DNA of 64,000 bases, from NCBI RefSeq assembly GCF_029784155.1, contig NC_073693.1, forward strand, positions 313,449,304 through 313,513,303, given 5' to 3'. The stretch is from Uranotaenia lowii. Taxonomy: Eukaryota; Arthropoda; Insecta; Diptera; Culicidae. The position numbers and the translations under genes are program-made. Of the stretch, positions 22,801 through 32,700 are shown in pieces. The notes beneath the pieces are model-generated. The model ran no database searches, was not told the DNA's origin, and saw only the letters and a program-made list of their open reading frames with translations. Within the stretch, counting starts at the first letter, position 1. Each line of letters begins with the position of its first letter.

Positions 22801-25800
22801 CCATGGTGCAAGGTGGTTAGACCAAGTGGCACGTGATCTAGCGAATGTGAGATACCGTCAAACGGGGCATCATGCAACAGCGGGGTTGAATTTTTTTTTT
22901 TTTTGTTTCGATTATAGTCGTTTTACCATCATTATGGCATTCGCGACTTTATCAACGTTACAGTTGGCGGATCGTTATTGAAAAACTTATCCGGTACAAC
23001 TGTGTTCGATGTTTACTCTTGGGCTCGAACTCGCGGACATCTGCTCAGGAGACAACAGACTTGCCAACTGAGCTATATCACAAGCCCAGGGTTGAATGCA
23101 ACATTTATATAACACCACACAGATTCAATTTTTAATCTAATGTAATGAGATAAAGTTATCTTTTAATGATTACAAAATGATGATGACATAGTTTCTTGAA
23201 TAATAAGATAGTTTTTTTTTAAGTTTTTGATTTTCATATAAAATTTAAAAAATCGAACAATGAATGTACAATTTTTAACATTTTTCGATGCCGTAAAAAA
23301 CTTTACCCAGTATGACGGATTGGCTTGATAATATCACTTACAAACTTTATACTGGTTTCTTCATCCTATACCAACATTGATCATGTGGAAATATTTTTCG
23401 AGCAATCACTCAATTTTTTTAAACAAATATTTTTATAATTCAGTTACCCGTCTGGGGTAAAATGCAACAAAATGCAAATCGGAACTAAATCTCATAAATC
23501 GCGTTTCCATATGCTGGGATATGATTGTTTTGCATTATGCGTTAGTTAACATGAAAATTTCATCCATTCCAAGATTTATTTTCATGATTTGAGCTAATAG
23601 AATATTTTGTAGTATTTTTTACCCCTAAAAGTATGCAGAAGATTAACACTTTTTTCTTAAAAACATTTTTGTCAGAAAAAATTAAAAATTTAATTCGAAC
23701 AAAACCAAAATTTACTGCAATTGGTGTTTTTTGCGTTATGACATCACAAATGTATCAAAAACTATGAATTTTCAATCGTTTTCATTTGATTTTTCATAAA
23801 TTACAGAGTTTGTTGCAACTTACCCCTTTTTCTTAGTAGGGTGAAAATCGCATGTTTTTGTAAATTTAAAAATAACTGGTGAAATCAATAATTTTTCTGA
23901 CTACGTCAGTTTGGTGATCCATCTACCTTAAAACTTTTTATGAACAAGAGGTATGATTATCTGTAAGCATTAAGATTTTAGAAGCCATTGAAGTTGAAAA
24001 TTGTTGCATGTTGCCCCAGTTGACGGTAATCGAGAAATTGGAGAACGAATGTTATGGACCGAGTGAATAGGAGGAATATTGTTCATCAGACTGTGTTGTG
24101 AGACGGAAAACCATATAAATAAAATAATGTTCTAGGATTCTATAATGATGCCAGCAGTTTGACATGCAGAGGACATTCGCTAAAGCCAAATGAAGCTTAA
24201 AAACAAGAAAGTGACTTCAATACTAATGTTATGAATTCGTACCAGAAACATGAGGTATCAAAGAAAGAAAGAACATAAGCCGTGTTTACCATGATTTGTA
24301 TCTGTTGTATCTAGCTCACCGGCAGGAATTGAACCCGCAATCTCCGCTTCAGTACAACGACGCGTAAGCCAATTTCACCACGGTGCCGGTGAGCTATTGT
24401 TACTTTTTCGAAAAATTCATGATATTTACGGCTTATGTTATTTCTTTCTTTAATACCTCATGTTTTTCTAATACTTTCCATCACCTTCAAAAATAAGAAA
24501 ATGACTAATTTTACCAAAAAATCATCATTTTCGAAGTCTTAGAAAACATAGTTTCATGAAGTTTTTCTTTCTGAAAAAAAATTATAAAAAAAAATTTAGC
24601 CTTAAATGTCACATGGATAGCATATTAATTGATCTTTTGAAAGAAAAAACATAACCAAGGTTGGTTAACGATTATAAAAAAAAACTTCCCTAAAAATATT
24701 TTGTTTGATGAATCAAATATTTTCCATGAATATGGTTTTTCGTAAAACATTAGTTGATGTTAATCACAAAATACAACTTTTATGAATTTTTCAGCGATAA
24801 AAATTTAGGTTTTAGAGGGTTAATATCTTTAAGACTGTGTTTAAATTTGCAGACACTAGTTTATATTTTGGTAAGTGTTAAAATGTTTAATCATCTGCTA
24901 AGATTAATTAATAAAAAAAACATACTAAAATGCTTCAATTTCTTTAGGGGAAAGGCGGGTAAGACGGACACCCATAAGGAAGAATCGTAATAGAAAATCA
25001 GATATCGTTTTTTTCATCGCAGTTTTCGTACAGATGGACAGGTTTAATGCTATTGCATTAAATATTGGAGTTAGTAAATTTCCTTCATCAGACTGTTTTA
25101 TAGCTATTTAAAAAATGCTTGCAAATTATACTTTTCAAAAATGGTCGGGTAAAACGGACACTGCTTAGAAAAGGTACATTTTGCCGCAAAAATTGCTGTA
25201 AAAGTAGATAAATTTTTTTTGCGAGTTCAGTATATGAAAACGATTTAAACCAAAATGGAATCAACTGGTCCGAGTCTAAAAACGAAACAGCGAGGTTTCG
25301 GAATTCCGTATTCTATACGCGCTTTCTTCACCGGAGACATTGTTTTTACAATTTTTATGAGATGGTGAGTGCTTTTCGACCGACAATTGCTCTTGTCAAG
25401 GTCTTTTGAAGGCATATGGAGGATCAAACCGATGAAAAATTTAAAATACCTGGAGAAACTTATGTGTCCGTTTTACCCGACCTTGAGGTTTCCGTCTTAC
25501 CAGCCTTAGCAACATTTTGCGAGTTATGATCTTTTTTATGAGGAGAAAAAATTACATCAAATAATGGATCCTCAAAGTTTTTGTTTGTTTTGTTAACTTT
25601 CATGAGAACTTTCTTGCTATAAATAAACAAAGGATCTTGAAAGTGTTGATATACTTAGGCGAACATATTCCCATCATTAGATTTGTACCAAACATTGTAA
25701 TTTTCAAAATAATGAAATTTTCTGTTTTACCCACTGTTTCCGTCTTACCCGACTTTCCCCTATATTTCAATTTAAACGTGTTCCAAATATCCTGTTTTTG

Positions 25801-28800
25801 GCTTCTAAAGTGTTTTTTTTTTGTGATGGTCCCATGAGGCTCATTTGGGTCCTCCCTCAACCCCATAGGCATCTTTTGAAGTGGGAGGGACAATTTATCC
25901 TTTGGAAATTTGTTTATACATATCTTTGTCATTTTCTGTACTACTTGGTCGTCTTATCAACTCCCGCGTGTGTCCATCACTGTACAGATTCTTTGTCTGA
26001 TAACGTACAGTGAGCGAAATAAGAATAGCACCACTATGTGTTTTGCTTGTTAAAATATGAATGTTTGAAAATCACCAAAATTTTCTTTTACAAATTGTTT
26101 TGAATTGTTTAACGGATAAATCAAGCATAAGTTTACTTTTTTTGGACGTTGCAATTGGCGTTGAGGACCAAAACTATGGAAAAAGGGTGCGAAATAAGAA
26201 TAGAACCACTTGTGTTTTTTCAACAAAAACAAGATTATTTCAAAAAAATTACTGTGTAAGAGTGAATAATAATGCTTCTACGAATTATTTGAATAGTTTA
26301 CTGCACTTTAAGGAGTTTTCTAGAATTACAAAGATTTTAGAAGGTTTTAAAATGGTGTTTTAAGAGATGCTCTTCTAGAACTAAGGAATTTGATATTTGA
26401 GCTGTAATTCTTTACCAAAGTACTTACTTTTTTCATTAAAATGACGTAAAATGATGAATCAAACATTTTCGGTTTATTTTAAATCAGAAAAAACGGGTTG
26501 GTATTCATAAACTTAGATTTTTTTTCAATAAACATCACTTTTTCCAGTTTCAAGTCATAGATGGCAGCACTATCTTGCCGTTAATACAAAATTAAGTCTC
26601 AATATTGATTTTTCAGGTTTATTTAGGCCCATATTCATCATTTCGATGTAGTTTTCAAACACAGTTTTGTTGGAGTTCACGCTGCAGAAATCTTTTCCGG
26701 ATTAGCAAAAAAAACACCAGCACAAGAATATAACACTGCCGAAATTCCGGCACATCTCAACTTCCGATTCAATTTCAAATCATACCAATAATACTGCTAG
26801 TTATCTGGTTCATCAAGCTCCATCGGAAAGTACCAAATTATTCTGATTATCGGTGAATTCTTATTTTATGATATTGTGATCTTAGAATTTCCAATGCGGT
26901 CACACGGTACCAAGTACTTATTTCTCGACCAAAATCATCCAGCACACCTGAATTAATCCCAGATATTCGAAAATGGGCATCAATTCGGTTTAATTGCAAG
27001 ATAGTGCTGCCATCTATGACTTGAAACTAAAGAAATAGCGTTTGACTATTTAAAAACATTAGTATTTTTGAATTTGAAGCCTGTTTTTTTATTCAAATTC
27101 AGCATCAAATCTATGTTTCGTCAATTTGCATCATACTTATGAATGATAATGAAGAAATAAAGCGATTTGATAAAGTATTATAGCTCAAGTATCAAATTCC
27201 TAAACGCTAAAGGAGCAGCTCTTGAAACACCCTTTTAAAACCTTTGAAAATCTTTGAAATTCTAGAAAACTCCTTAAAATACAGTAAACTATTCAAATAA
27301 TTCGTAGAAGCATTATTATTCACTCTTACACAGTAAATTTTTTGAAATAATCTTGTTTTTGTTGAAAAAACACAAGTGGTTCTATTCTTATTTCGCACCC
27401 TTTTTCCATAGTTTTGGTCCTCAACGCCAATTGCAACGTCCAAAAAAAAAAATGAACTTATGCTTGATTTATCCGTTAAACAATTCAAAACAATTTATAG
27501 AAGAAAATTTTGGTGATTTTCAAACATTCATATTTTAACAAGCAAAACACATAGTGGTGCTATTCTTATTTCGCTCACTGTATCAGATTGCCATCAAATT
27601 ATAAAGATCCCATTTAGGATTCTTGCTTATGTTAAAAGGTTCTCTTCACATATAATATTGCCATTCTTTTGAAGCTGTTCATATTCGAATTATCATACCA
27701 TCACTGTGTTGCTTCAGTGATGGTATGATAAGCTTGCCAGATATTCCGCGTTTACCCGGACTATAGTTTTTTCGTGCAGTCACACCAACTTGACTGAAGT
27801 ATCAAGAAGTTTACAGATTTTCAGCTGTAGAAAATGCACGTTAACTGAGATCAAGAAACCAATAAAAAAATACCAGCCCCATTTTGTAGGAACTACACCA
27901 ATCAACTGGTTTTGTTTTGAATTTCGTTTTAAAGAATACCTATTAAAATTAAGATTTCAGGAAAAACATGACCAAAACACTTACCGTCAACTTCTTGCGC
28001 TCCTTGTTTTCTCGCTGCAGCAACTTTTTCTGCAACAACTGCCGGCTAGCGATACTGGCCGGGGAGTTAAGATTGTTTCGGGTGATGAAGCCGGCCAGCT
28101 CATTGATGCTCCCGAAAGCACTCGGCAGCATAGCTTCGGCCCAAAACTTGATCACCTTCCAGGCTTCCTCATCCGTGGGCATCTGCTCTTCCTGTTCCGG
28201 TTTCTGCGGAAGAAATTTAAAGACAGCGATAGAGCGTTCGATTAATTTTGACCCAAAGATAAAAGCTTCTTGAAACATTCTCGAAAAAATTGTTTTTAGA
28301 TCTTACATCTCCACTATCGCCGGTGCTGAGATCAGGCAGCTTCGGGGCTGCCAGTTTGGTGGCTTTACGCATGGCGGCATAGCAATAGCGGGAATGGCCC
28401 CGGGTACCGAGACGCCGCGGCCTTATACCGGGAAATACTTGCTTCATAACCTTACCGAAGTCGGCCGTAGACAGCGGTTTGATGTCGATTCTCTCGCAGT
28501 AGGAACTGTAGAAACATATAAAAAAGCAATATTGGCAACACTGCCCTCCTAAAGCCAACAATCAAACTTACGTATAGTCATCGTACACTTCCTGTTTTGG
28601 GATGGACACGTTAGGGTCGTGTTCTAGATGGGACCGAACCCAATTGATGGTGTGGTTAATCTCGGAACGTGTTCCCAGTGGGTTTTGAGACTGCCGCAGG
28701 GGATCTTTTTATAAGGAGGAAATATCTCTTAAACCAAAAATTCTAATCGAATAATTTTTTTGTCAAATTACCTGTCTCTGGATAACCACCGGGCATACGC

Positions 28801-28881
28801 AGGTACAAAAGTAAACGTTCAGGGGGCCGCAAAATGGAAACTTTTTCCAAAATATCCACTATCTGTTTCTTGGAGTTTTCG
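14496..28881 (-). CDS. RFX-family transcription factor (RFX5/RFX7 type), 5' incomplete
   Basis: Sequence-specific nuclear DNA-binding protein of the winged-helix RFX family. Five minus-strand exons are visible: 28881-28772, 28704-28572, 28505-28307, 28203-27985 and 16859-14496. All introns have GT..AG ends and the joined length (3,025 nt) stays in frame, giving about 1,007 residues. The order is: a short helix with LLLYLRMPGG, matching the leucine-rich pre-domain motif of RFX5/7; the RFX DNA-binding domain from INWVRSHLEHDP through KQEVYDDY to PRRLGTRGHSRYCY; a conserved extension; a KKRRRKRRK nuclear signal; and a long low-complexity Ser/Asn/Gln-rich tail. There is no RFX1-3 type dimerisation domain, which supports the RFX5/7 branch (fly CG9727-like). 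The first visible exon starts mid-codon, so upstream exon(s) with the start codon are missing, perhaps in the gap or beyond. Confidence 0.92.
16860..17994. other. 3' part of the long RFX intron, nothing recognised
   Basis: AT-rich intronic sequence with no gene or clear repeat between the last-exon acceptor and the R1 relic. Confidence 0.5.
17995..18960 (+). pseudogene. R1-clade non-LTR reverse transcriptase relic
   Basis: Conceptual frames carry reverse transcriptase landmarks in order: DTLGKLLERIIFNRLI, FGFRKGRSTVDAIR, a TIDVKNAFNNAS core (17995-18240), then PxGSILGPVVWNAVYN, GFADDIV (catalytic Asp pair) and HHKTEVLLVTNKR (to 18630). The tail at 18720-18960 has NRSKLRSTRLIAMRVS..YRTISADA. 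This is the R1/LOA-like pattern. It is dead: an internal deletion after NNAS, an in-frame TAG at 18346-18348 exactly where the PQG glutamine is expected, another stop after the FADD box and several frame changes. It lies inside the RFX intron, antisense to the gene. Confidence 0.82.
19017..20160 (-). pseudogene. Jockey-clade ORF2 relic (RT and C-terminal part)
   Basis: On the minus strand from 20160 down: LKSSLSAGPDGIPATFLKR, then YKKGDRKNVNNYRGISALC, a SNEQRG..PKRSTTNL segment, an ADD-region remnant, and VEHVEDLGVILEKRLGFKIH (19573) with ASRCLGLLFRMTKDF and YCLKSLYCSLVRSSL. Beyond about 19400 the frame shifts but homology continues (RCRLIDIDTLQARR type) to 19017. Missing segments and frameshifts show it is a fossil. 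Its 5' neighbour at 21560-21900 appears to be the same element, separated by the RTE copy. Confidence 0.75.
20165..21412 (-). pseudogene. RTE-clade reverse transcriptase fragment inserted in the Jockey relic
   Basis: A 390-codon open frame (21362-20190) covers the core of an RTE/BovB-like reverse transcriptase: QAGFMEGRSTKDQIFTLRQI, LFIDFKAAYDTIDR (catalytic Asp), GLRQGDGLSCMMFNVALE, CFADDINIVGRS (catalytic pair), NTSKTKYML, then the C-terminal LYGHETWILLEDD, RRVLRTIFGG and ELYGEP-like motifs. It is 5' truncated: the endonuclease is absent, and homology just before it (about 21412-21362) is frameshifted with a stop. The frame is otherwise open, so the insertion is younger than the surrounding relics. 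The 3' end is near 20165 in a TTATTTTATTTA run. Confidence 0.85.
21560..21900 (-). pseudogene. Jockey-clade ORF2 relic, linker between endonuclease and RT
   Basis: The minus frame 21871-21650 reads NADFVAISQTLDAIDWDSEL..SSDPNAAAMKFSHIINYIID, the typical inter-domain segment of Jockey ORF2, followed by PKSFWQYIKDQR. In a shifted frame it continues as NLATSDRDICNFFADKFRS. It would join onto the 20160 fragment if the RTE insertion were removed, though some sequence is also missing. Confidence 0.7.
21901..22384. other. Intronic stretch between retroposon relics
   Basis: Probably degraded non-LTR sequence (the minus strand near 22140-22350 has faint coding character), but no motif could be placed with confidence. 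Confidence 0.3.
22385..22850 (+). pseudogene. Jockey-clade RT fragment, plus strand, frameshifted
   Basis: Starts with ITGVPLGSHLGPLIFFLFIND, the RT domain motif, then passes through several frames to a LDNKLTFLQHIS match (about 22585) and YCALAQC/LVRS-like, then RERRYFLRYALSQLPW (about 22770) and a PPxE remnant. Homology seems to resume after the TIR element at 22855-24026 (around 24030-24110). This relic was therefore the target of that insertion. Confidence 0.6.
22855..24026. mobile_element. TIR element (CCGTCAAACGGGGCA ends), TA target, carrying a SINE
   Basis: A 1,172-bp element with left end CCGTCAAACGGGGCATCATG and right end TTGCCCCAGTTGACGG, flanked by TA at 22853-22854 and 24027-24028. 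GTTGCATG/CATGCAAC words continue the inverted repeat. It has no transposase frame. A second copy of its left 60 bp lies at 63410-63469, where it is cut off by an RTE element. A tRNA-derived SINE sits at 22891-23088. The TA target suggests Tc1/mariner-type mobilisation. Confidence 0.8.
22891..23088 (-). mobile_element. tRNA-derived SINE with 8-bp target duplication
   Basis: Read on the minus strand: TGGGCTTGTGATATAGCTCAGTTGGCAAGTC.. contains an A box (TAGCTCAGTTGGCAAG) and a B box (GCGAGTTCGAGCCC) at tRNA-like spacing. A short body follows with ATAACGATCC and CGACTATAATCGAAAC, then an A-rich tail (T-run at 22891-22904 on the plus strand). The target duplication GGGTTGAA is at 22883-22890 and 23089-23096. 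The copy at 63430-63445 shows the empty site. The same family is at 43101-43298. Confidence 0.88.
24236..24476. repeat. Foldback unit with a tRNA-like sequence in its loop
   Basis: Arms of about 55 bp (AGAAACATGAGGTATCAAAG.. at 24244 and its inverse ..TTTAATACCTCATGTTTTTCT near 24450) flank a tRNA-like sequence on the minus strand (24404-24317). That sequence has a perfect 7-bp acceptor-like stem CACCGGC/GCCGGTG, a D-arm-like GTGGTGAAATTGGCTTACGC (A box) and a T-arm GCGGGTTCAATTCCTGC (B box). The anticodon stem pairs poorly, so a working tRNA is doubtful; a SINE head or tRNA pseudogene is likelier. A single arm recurs at 40458-40505. Confidence 0.6.
24947..25760. mobile_element. Second copy of the GGGGAAAGTCGGG MITE
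   Basis: An 814-bp element with ends GGGGAAAGGCGGGTAAGACG and CTTACCCGACTTTCCCC, flanked by TA (24945-24946 and 25761-25762). It shares the interior of the 1915 copy (AGAAAATCAGATAT, GGTCGGGTAAAACGGACAC, CAAATAATG..TCAAAGTTTTTG) plus extra sequence around 25290-25440. It lies in the long RFX intron. Confidence 0.85.
26008..27580. mobile_element. Long-armed foldback MITE (CAGTGAGCGAAATAAG ends), TA target
   Basis: A 1,573-bp element flanked by TA (26006-26007 and 27581-27582). The terminal CAGTGAGCGAAATAAGAATA is perfectly mirrored at the right. The inverted arms extend inwards about 590 bp, to GGCAGCACTATCTTGC at 26565 and its inverse near 26998, leaving a loop of about 410 bp. Each arm holds the terminal motif a second time (GCGAAATAAGAATAGAACCA). 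Apparent 60-100-codon frames in both arms are mirror images and not recognisable proteins. The TA target and CAGT start fit a mariner-related non-autonomous element. A disrupted copy is at 46844-49143. Confidence 0.88.
27985..28203 (-). CDS. RFX-type gene exon downstream of the DNA-binding domain
   Basis: A 219-nt exon (73 codons, phase 0 at both ends) with acceptor CTTCCGCAG and donor GTAAGT. It encodes an acidic start (EQEEQMPTDEEAW), a helical segment with VIKFWAEAML, an NLNSPASIASR motif and a basic Lys/Arg/Glu-rich coiled end (RENKERKKLT) running into the nuclear signal of the next exon. The following intron is 11.1 kb and holds most of the local retrotransposon relics. Confidence 0.88.
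28307..28881 (-). CDS. RFX DNA-binding-domain exons (three)
   Basis: Exon 28881-28772 encodes the pre-domain helix and LYLRMPGGYPET. Exon 28704-28572 encodes TRSEINHTINWVRSHLE and KQEVYDDY. Exon 28505-28307 encodes YCERIDIKPLSTADFGKVMK, then the recognition region FPGIRPRRLGTRGHSRYCYA, a hallmark of the family including the RR-LG-RG-S-Y-CY residues. Donors are GTAATT, GTAAGT and GTAAGA. Split codons between exons resolve cleanly (G+AT, AC+T). The introns between these exons are 66-67 bp, in sharp contrast to the 11.1-kb one downstream. Confidence 0.93.
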
Positions 28882-29689
28882 CTGGAAGAAAAAATCGAGA
28901 GATGGAAAGGATATAAGTCACTTTCTAAAAGCAGCGATAAATATTTTTTTTTAATTATTTGATTTTTTTCAAAATTCGAATTCAATAAATGAATATTCTC
29001 TTTTACAGATTTTTTGCTATTTTCAACCAAACGTTTAGTCACCTTCCCAGTGGTAAACAGTCAAAAAATCAAACCTGCTCTAAACGATAATTCTTCACAG
29101 GCTGACCGATAACAGGGCAGCGAACGCGAAAAAAAAGGTGTTATCATCATCTGTGCGAGACGTCCAGCTCGGTGAAAACAGCTGACTAGAAGAACCAGAG
29201 AGAGAAGCCAGCAGGCAGGACCAGAAAATAATATCAAGGTCGCCCAAAGAAAACATTGCTTCCGACCGATTCGGTCCAATCGATTGAACGCCGCCACATA
29301 TTTTGTTGAATCGATTTCAAAACGAAATCAAAAATCGGCGACAACAATATTTAGTTTGAGAATGGGTATTATTTATGTTTCGAATTATCGGTAGGGTAGT
29401 AATGGTTATGAATTTCAATTCTAAAAAAGTTTTAAAACGAAATTGAGATAAATATCATTTAAATGATTGAAATATTGAAATAACATTTGGAATCAACCAA
29501 CAAACCAGAAATAAGTTTTTATGTAAGGAGGTTTTATCCCATCATCAAACTTTTCCACTATCTCAAGTAAAGTAACACTTTTTGTCCATTAAGATCCGGT
29601 ATTAAGAAAGGTCCATTAAGAAACGTAAAAAGGCTCTACACAAGGTTTTGTAGAACAGAATAAATCTTCTAGGGAAAGGTCGCCCCTAT
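28882..29689. promoter_or_regulatory. Region upstream of the first visible RFX exon
   Basis: No exon could be placed. The part 29061-29330 is GC-richer than its surroundings and may be a 5' untranslated exon or promoter, because the RFX exon at 28881 needs an upstream partner contributing two bases of a codon. No convincing donor in the right phase or start codon was found, so this is only a suggestion. Confidence 0.2.
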
Positions 29690-30043
29690 TTTTTTCAATT
29701 AATTCAGAAAAAGCATGTTCGGACTTCAAATCAAAAGAGACTTATCTTGTGTGTTTTTTTTGGAGAAATCGAATAAAGGGTGTTTGAGCTACCCCATGCA
29801 TCTGAAAATGGAGTTATGGCTGTTTTACCCTCGATTCCCCTATCTCTTCAAATAGTTAAGCCATTATCCCGATACGTGCGGTAGCTCAAACAGCCTTCAT
29901 TCGATACATCGGGAAAAAAAATCAAACTACATGGGACTCATTTCGTTCAAAATTTTCAAATCCAGACTTACTGTTTTCATAATTAACTGAATAATATAGG
30001 GGAATCTAGGGTAGAACCAGTCATAACTCCATTTTACTAAGCG

Positions 30044-31619
30044 CAGGGCTGGTAGCGGTTTGACGATGAAAAAGTAGTGACTTTAGTGACCAAAATTTGA
30101 AAAAAAAAAAAGTGACCAAATAGTGACTTTGAGGACCGAAAAAAGTGACCAAATTGTGACAATGTAGAACGAAAAAAGTAAATTTGAAGTACAACAAATG
30201 TGACCAAATAGATTTTGAAGCAATTAAAATAATCAGCCAAAGATAATTCTGTAGTTATCAAGTTTAATAAAGATGATTTTTGATCTGCAAAGTGTTAAAT
30301 GTTCATTGGATTACAAATTAATTCCTTTTTGTATCATGAAAAACGAATTTAAGTCCACCGTCTTCGGTTCTTCTTCGGCTTTTTGGCGAAGAAGCCAGAA
30401 ATAAAACGCGCATTTTTCTTCTCTACGGTATCTTGAACTTGGTCAGCAGCTCGTTTTTGTGAAGACTGCTATTTCCTAACAGTCGAAACTCCCTCTAACA
30501 TCGCTTGAGCTAGCTCGACTTATGCCATATTACGGGTTCCGATGGCCTTTTTTAGTCGTGTGTTTGCTTCCAAAAACACTCTAAAGAATATGAAAATATC
30601 AAAGTTATTCTATGTGGGTACAATTTGTAAACTTAACAGACTTATTGGCAGTCCGTCTCTTCTCGTCCTCATCCTTTCGAAGGACTTTAAGCTCTTTCTC
30701 CTTCTTTTCTATTGATGACTTCAAATCATCAGAGCATCAAGGAATTTAAAGTTCTTTCGCACATTGATGACCTATCATCTGTGAGTATTCTTCCAGAGGT
30801 AGAGAATCCTCGCTCGACATCTGCATTACCGTGCGATACGGCCAATGCTGCTGTGACAATTTTCATTACCAAAGGATATTTCATTTCCTCGCCTGATGTC
30901 TTCATGATGAAGAATTGGTTCTAGTAACTTTCTATTCTGAGATTTTCACTGCCATTCGCATCAGCTTCACATCTCAGTAGATTCCATTCGTCTATCAATA
31001 GATCCGTTTTAATATTTAGCGAAAGAGATTTAGCTATATGCTGTATATCATTTGTGCTACGACTCGATTTTCGATTCGATGGGGCAAGACAGCGACAATG
31101 CTTTATAAAGGCATTTCGAATCCCTGATTTGGTCAGGACATGCTTGCAGGAAGCAATGTAATGTTTTCTAGCCTTGTTCAAGAAATTAAGTCTTTGGACG
31201 TCCTTTACTTTGTCCAGCTCCGCTGATATTTCGTTTCCAACAACGATGTTTTCATGTGAAAGAAGGTTCTCAACGTTATCAAAAATATCCTGTGGTAGTA
31301 TCTTATCAGTGGTAGTATCGCATCGGCAGGCCAAACATCCTCTTTGCGCACTCTGGTTACTATAGTACGGACTAACCTCTCGAGTTCTGAATACATTAGG
31401 TGAATGAGTGGATCTTCTCTCTGGAAGAAACCTATATAAAACATCCATATATTAGGACCGACCCTAACATAGGGGAATTAAATGCGGATTTTCCAATCAA
31501 TTTTCGCCTCATGTCAATATTACCACGCGCAATTCAAATTACTCTTTCATTGGTTTATTTTCGGTGAAAAGTGAGAAAAAGTGACCAAGTCACTAAAAAG
31601 TGACTCGCTACCAGCCTTG
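30044..31619 (-). mobile_element. hAT-like DNA transposon with transposase relic
   Basis: A 1,576-bp element inserted in the tandem array. The ends are CAGGGCTGGTAGCG and CGCTACCAGCCTTG, and AGTGACCAAA(T)AGTGAC repeats lie inside both ends. It is flanked by a 6-bp duplication TAAGCG (30038-30043 and 31620-31625). The interior codes on the minus strand for a hAT-type transposase C-terminal half. The 6-bp duplication is shorter than the usual 8 bp of hAT. The same 6-bp length is seen at the element 35702-38108, whose ends are similar. Confidence 0.8.
30729..31448 (-). pseudogene. hAT-family transposase relic (C-terminal half)
   Basis: The minus frame from 31300 down to the stop at 30921-30923 continues in the same frame through KYPLVMKIVTAALAVSHGNA and DVERGFSTSGRIL to a second stop at 30729-30731. 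SHGNADVERGFS is the hAT C-terminal dimerisation signature. Upstream, REDPLIHLMYSELERLVRTI is read from another frame (31444-31205), so there is also a frameshift near 31250-31310. With an internal TAG and a frameshift it cannot make a full transposase. Confidence 0.8.
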
Positions 31620-32700
31620 TAAGCGTGCGATAGCTCAAACAGTTTTCATTTGATTCCTCGGAAAAAAATCACACAAGATAGGTTTCATTTGGTACAAATT
31701 TTCCAGTTCGGAAAAGCTACTTCATATTGAATTGCAACATGTTGGGAAAGAAGGTGAAATAGCTATAACTCCAGTTTCCGAAGCGCGCGGTGGTTCAAAT
31801 AGCCACACAAGATAAGTCTCATTTAATTTAACATTTTCATGTTTATCTGAAATAATCTAAAAAAAGTAGGGGAGCTGAGGGTAAAAACAGCCTTAGCTCA
31901 CGTTTCCGATGCTTGCGGTCGCTCAAATAGCCTTAATTTGATTCTTCAGAAAAAATACATAAAATAAGTCTCATTTGGTTTAAAATTTGCAAGTCCAAAT
32001 ATGCTTTTCTGCAATATATACAAAATTCAGAAGAATTATGATTCAAACAGCAACAACTCCCATTTTTTGGTGCGTGCGGTGGCTAAACATCCTTTATTCG
32101 ATTCCTCAGAAAAAAATCCTTCTAGATAGGTCTGATTTTTCCAAAATTCCAAGTCCGACAAGTTATTTTTAAACTATATTAAACATGTTGGAAATTGAGG
32201 GTAAAACGGCCATAAATCCAGTTTCCGATACGTGGGGTGGCTAAATTAGCCTTCACTCGATACCTTGAAAAAAAATCAAACAAGATTGGTCTCATTTGAT
32301 CCAAAGTTTTAAGTTCGAAAATGATTTTTCTCAACTAAATTTTAAATGAAAGGGAATTGGGGGTAAAATAGCCTTAACTCCATTATCCGATGCGTGCGAT
32401 GGTTAAAATGACCTTAATTCGAATCTTCGAAGAAAAACCACACGATAGATCTGATTTGGTTTCAAATTTTCAAGTTTGAACTTCTTTTTTTCATAATTAA
32501 TTGAAAAATATAGGGGTCTCGAGGGTAAAATCAGTCAAAAGTTGATTTTCGAGGCGCGTGATAGCTTAAACAGTCTTCATTAGATTTCCGAAAAAATCAC
32601 ACAAGATAGGTCCATTTTTCTAAATTGTTCATTCCATAAAAGTGTTTGTCTTGATTTTTTACAAAATATATTGGAATTAGAAGTTAAACAGTCTGAAACT

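Larger units (their letters stand above)
29690..32700. repeat. Degenerate tandem array, about 160-bp period, interrupted by a hAT-like element
   Basis: Units contain GGGTAAAA(C/T)AGCC..AACTCC, then a GATGCGTGCGGTGGCTCAAA-type core, an ATTCGATTCCTC segment and a GATAGGTCTCATTTGGTTCA segment. Cores fall at about 29870, (30041/31621), 31781, 31908, 32068, 32226, 32388 and 32550; most steps are 158-162 bp and one is 127. The first unit (29690-29840) is inverted relative to the rest. Similarity between units is moderate, so the array is old. No reading frame is conserved. Confidence 0.75.

Noticed and set aside
24317..24404. Functional tRNA gene on the minus strand
   Set aside because: The acceptor and T arms look good but the anticodon stem pairs poorly and it sits inside a repeat; more likely a SINE head or pseudogene.
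26050..27538. Several 60-100-codon frames in the foldback MITE
   Set aside because: Mirror-image translations of the inverted arms, not proteins.
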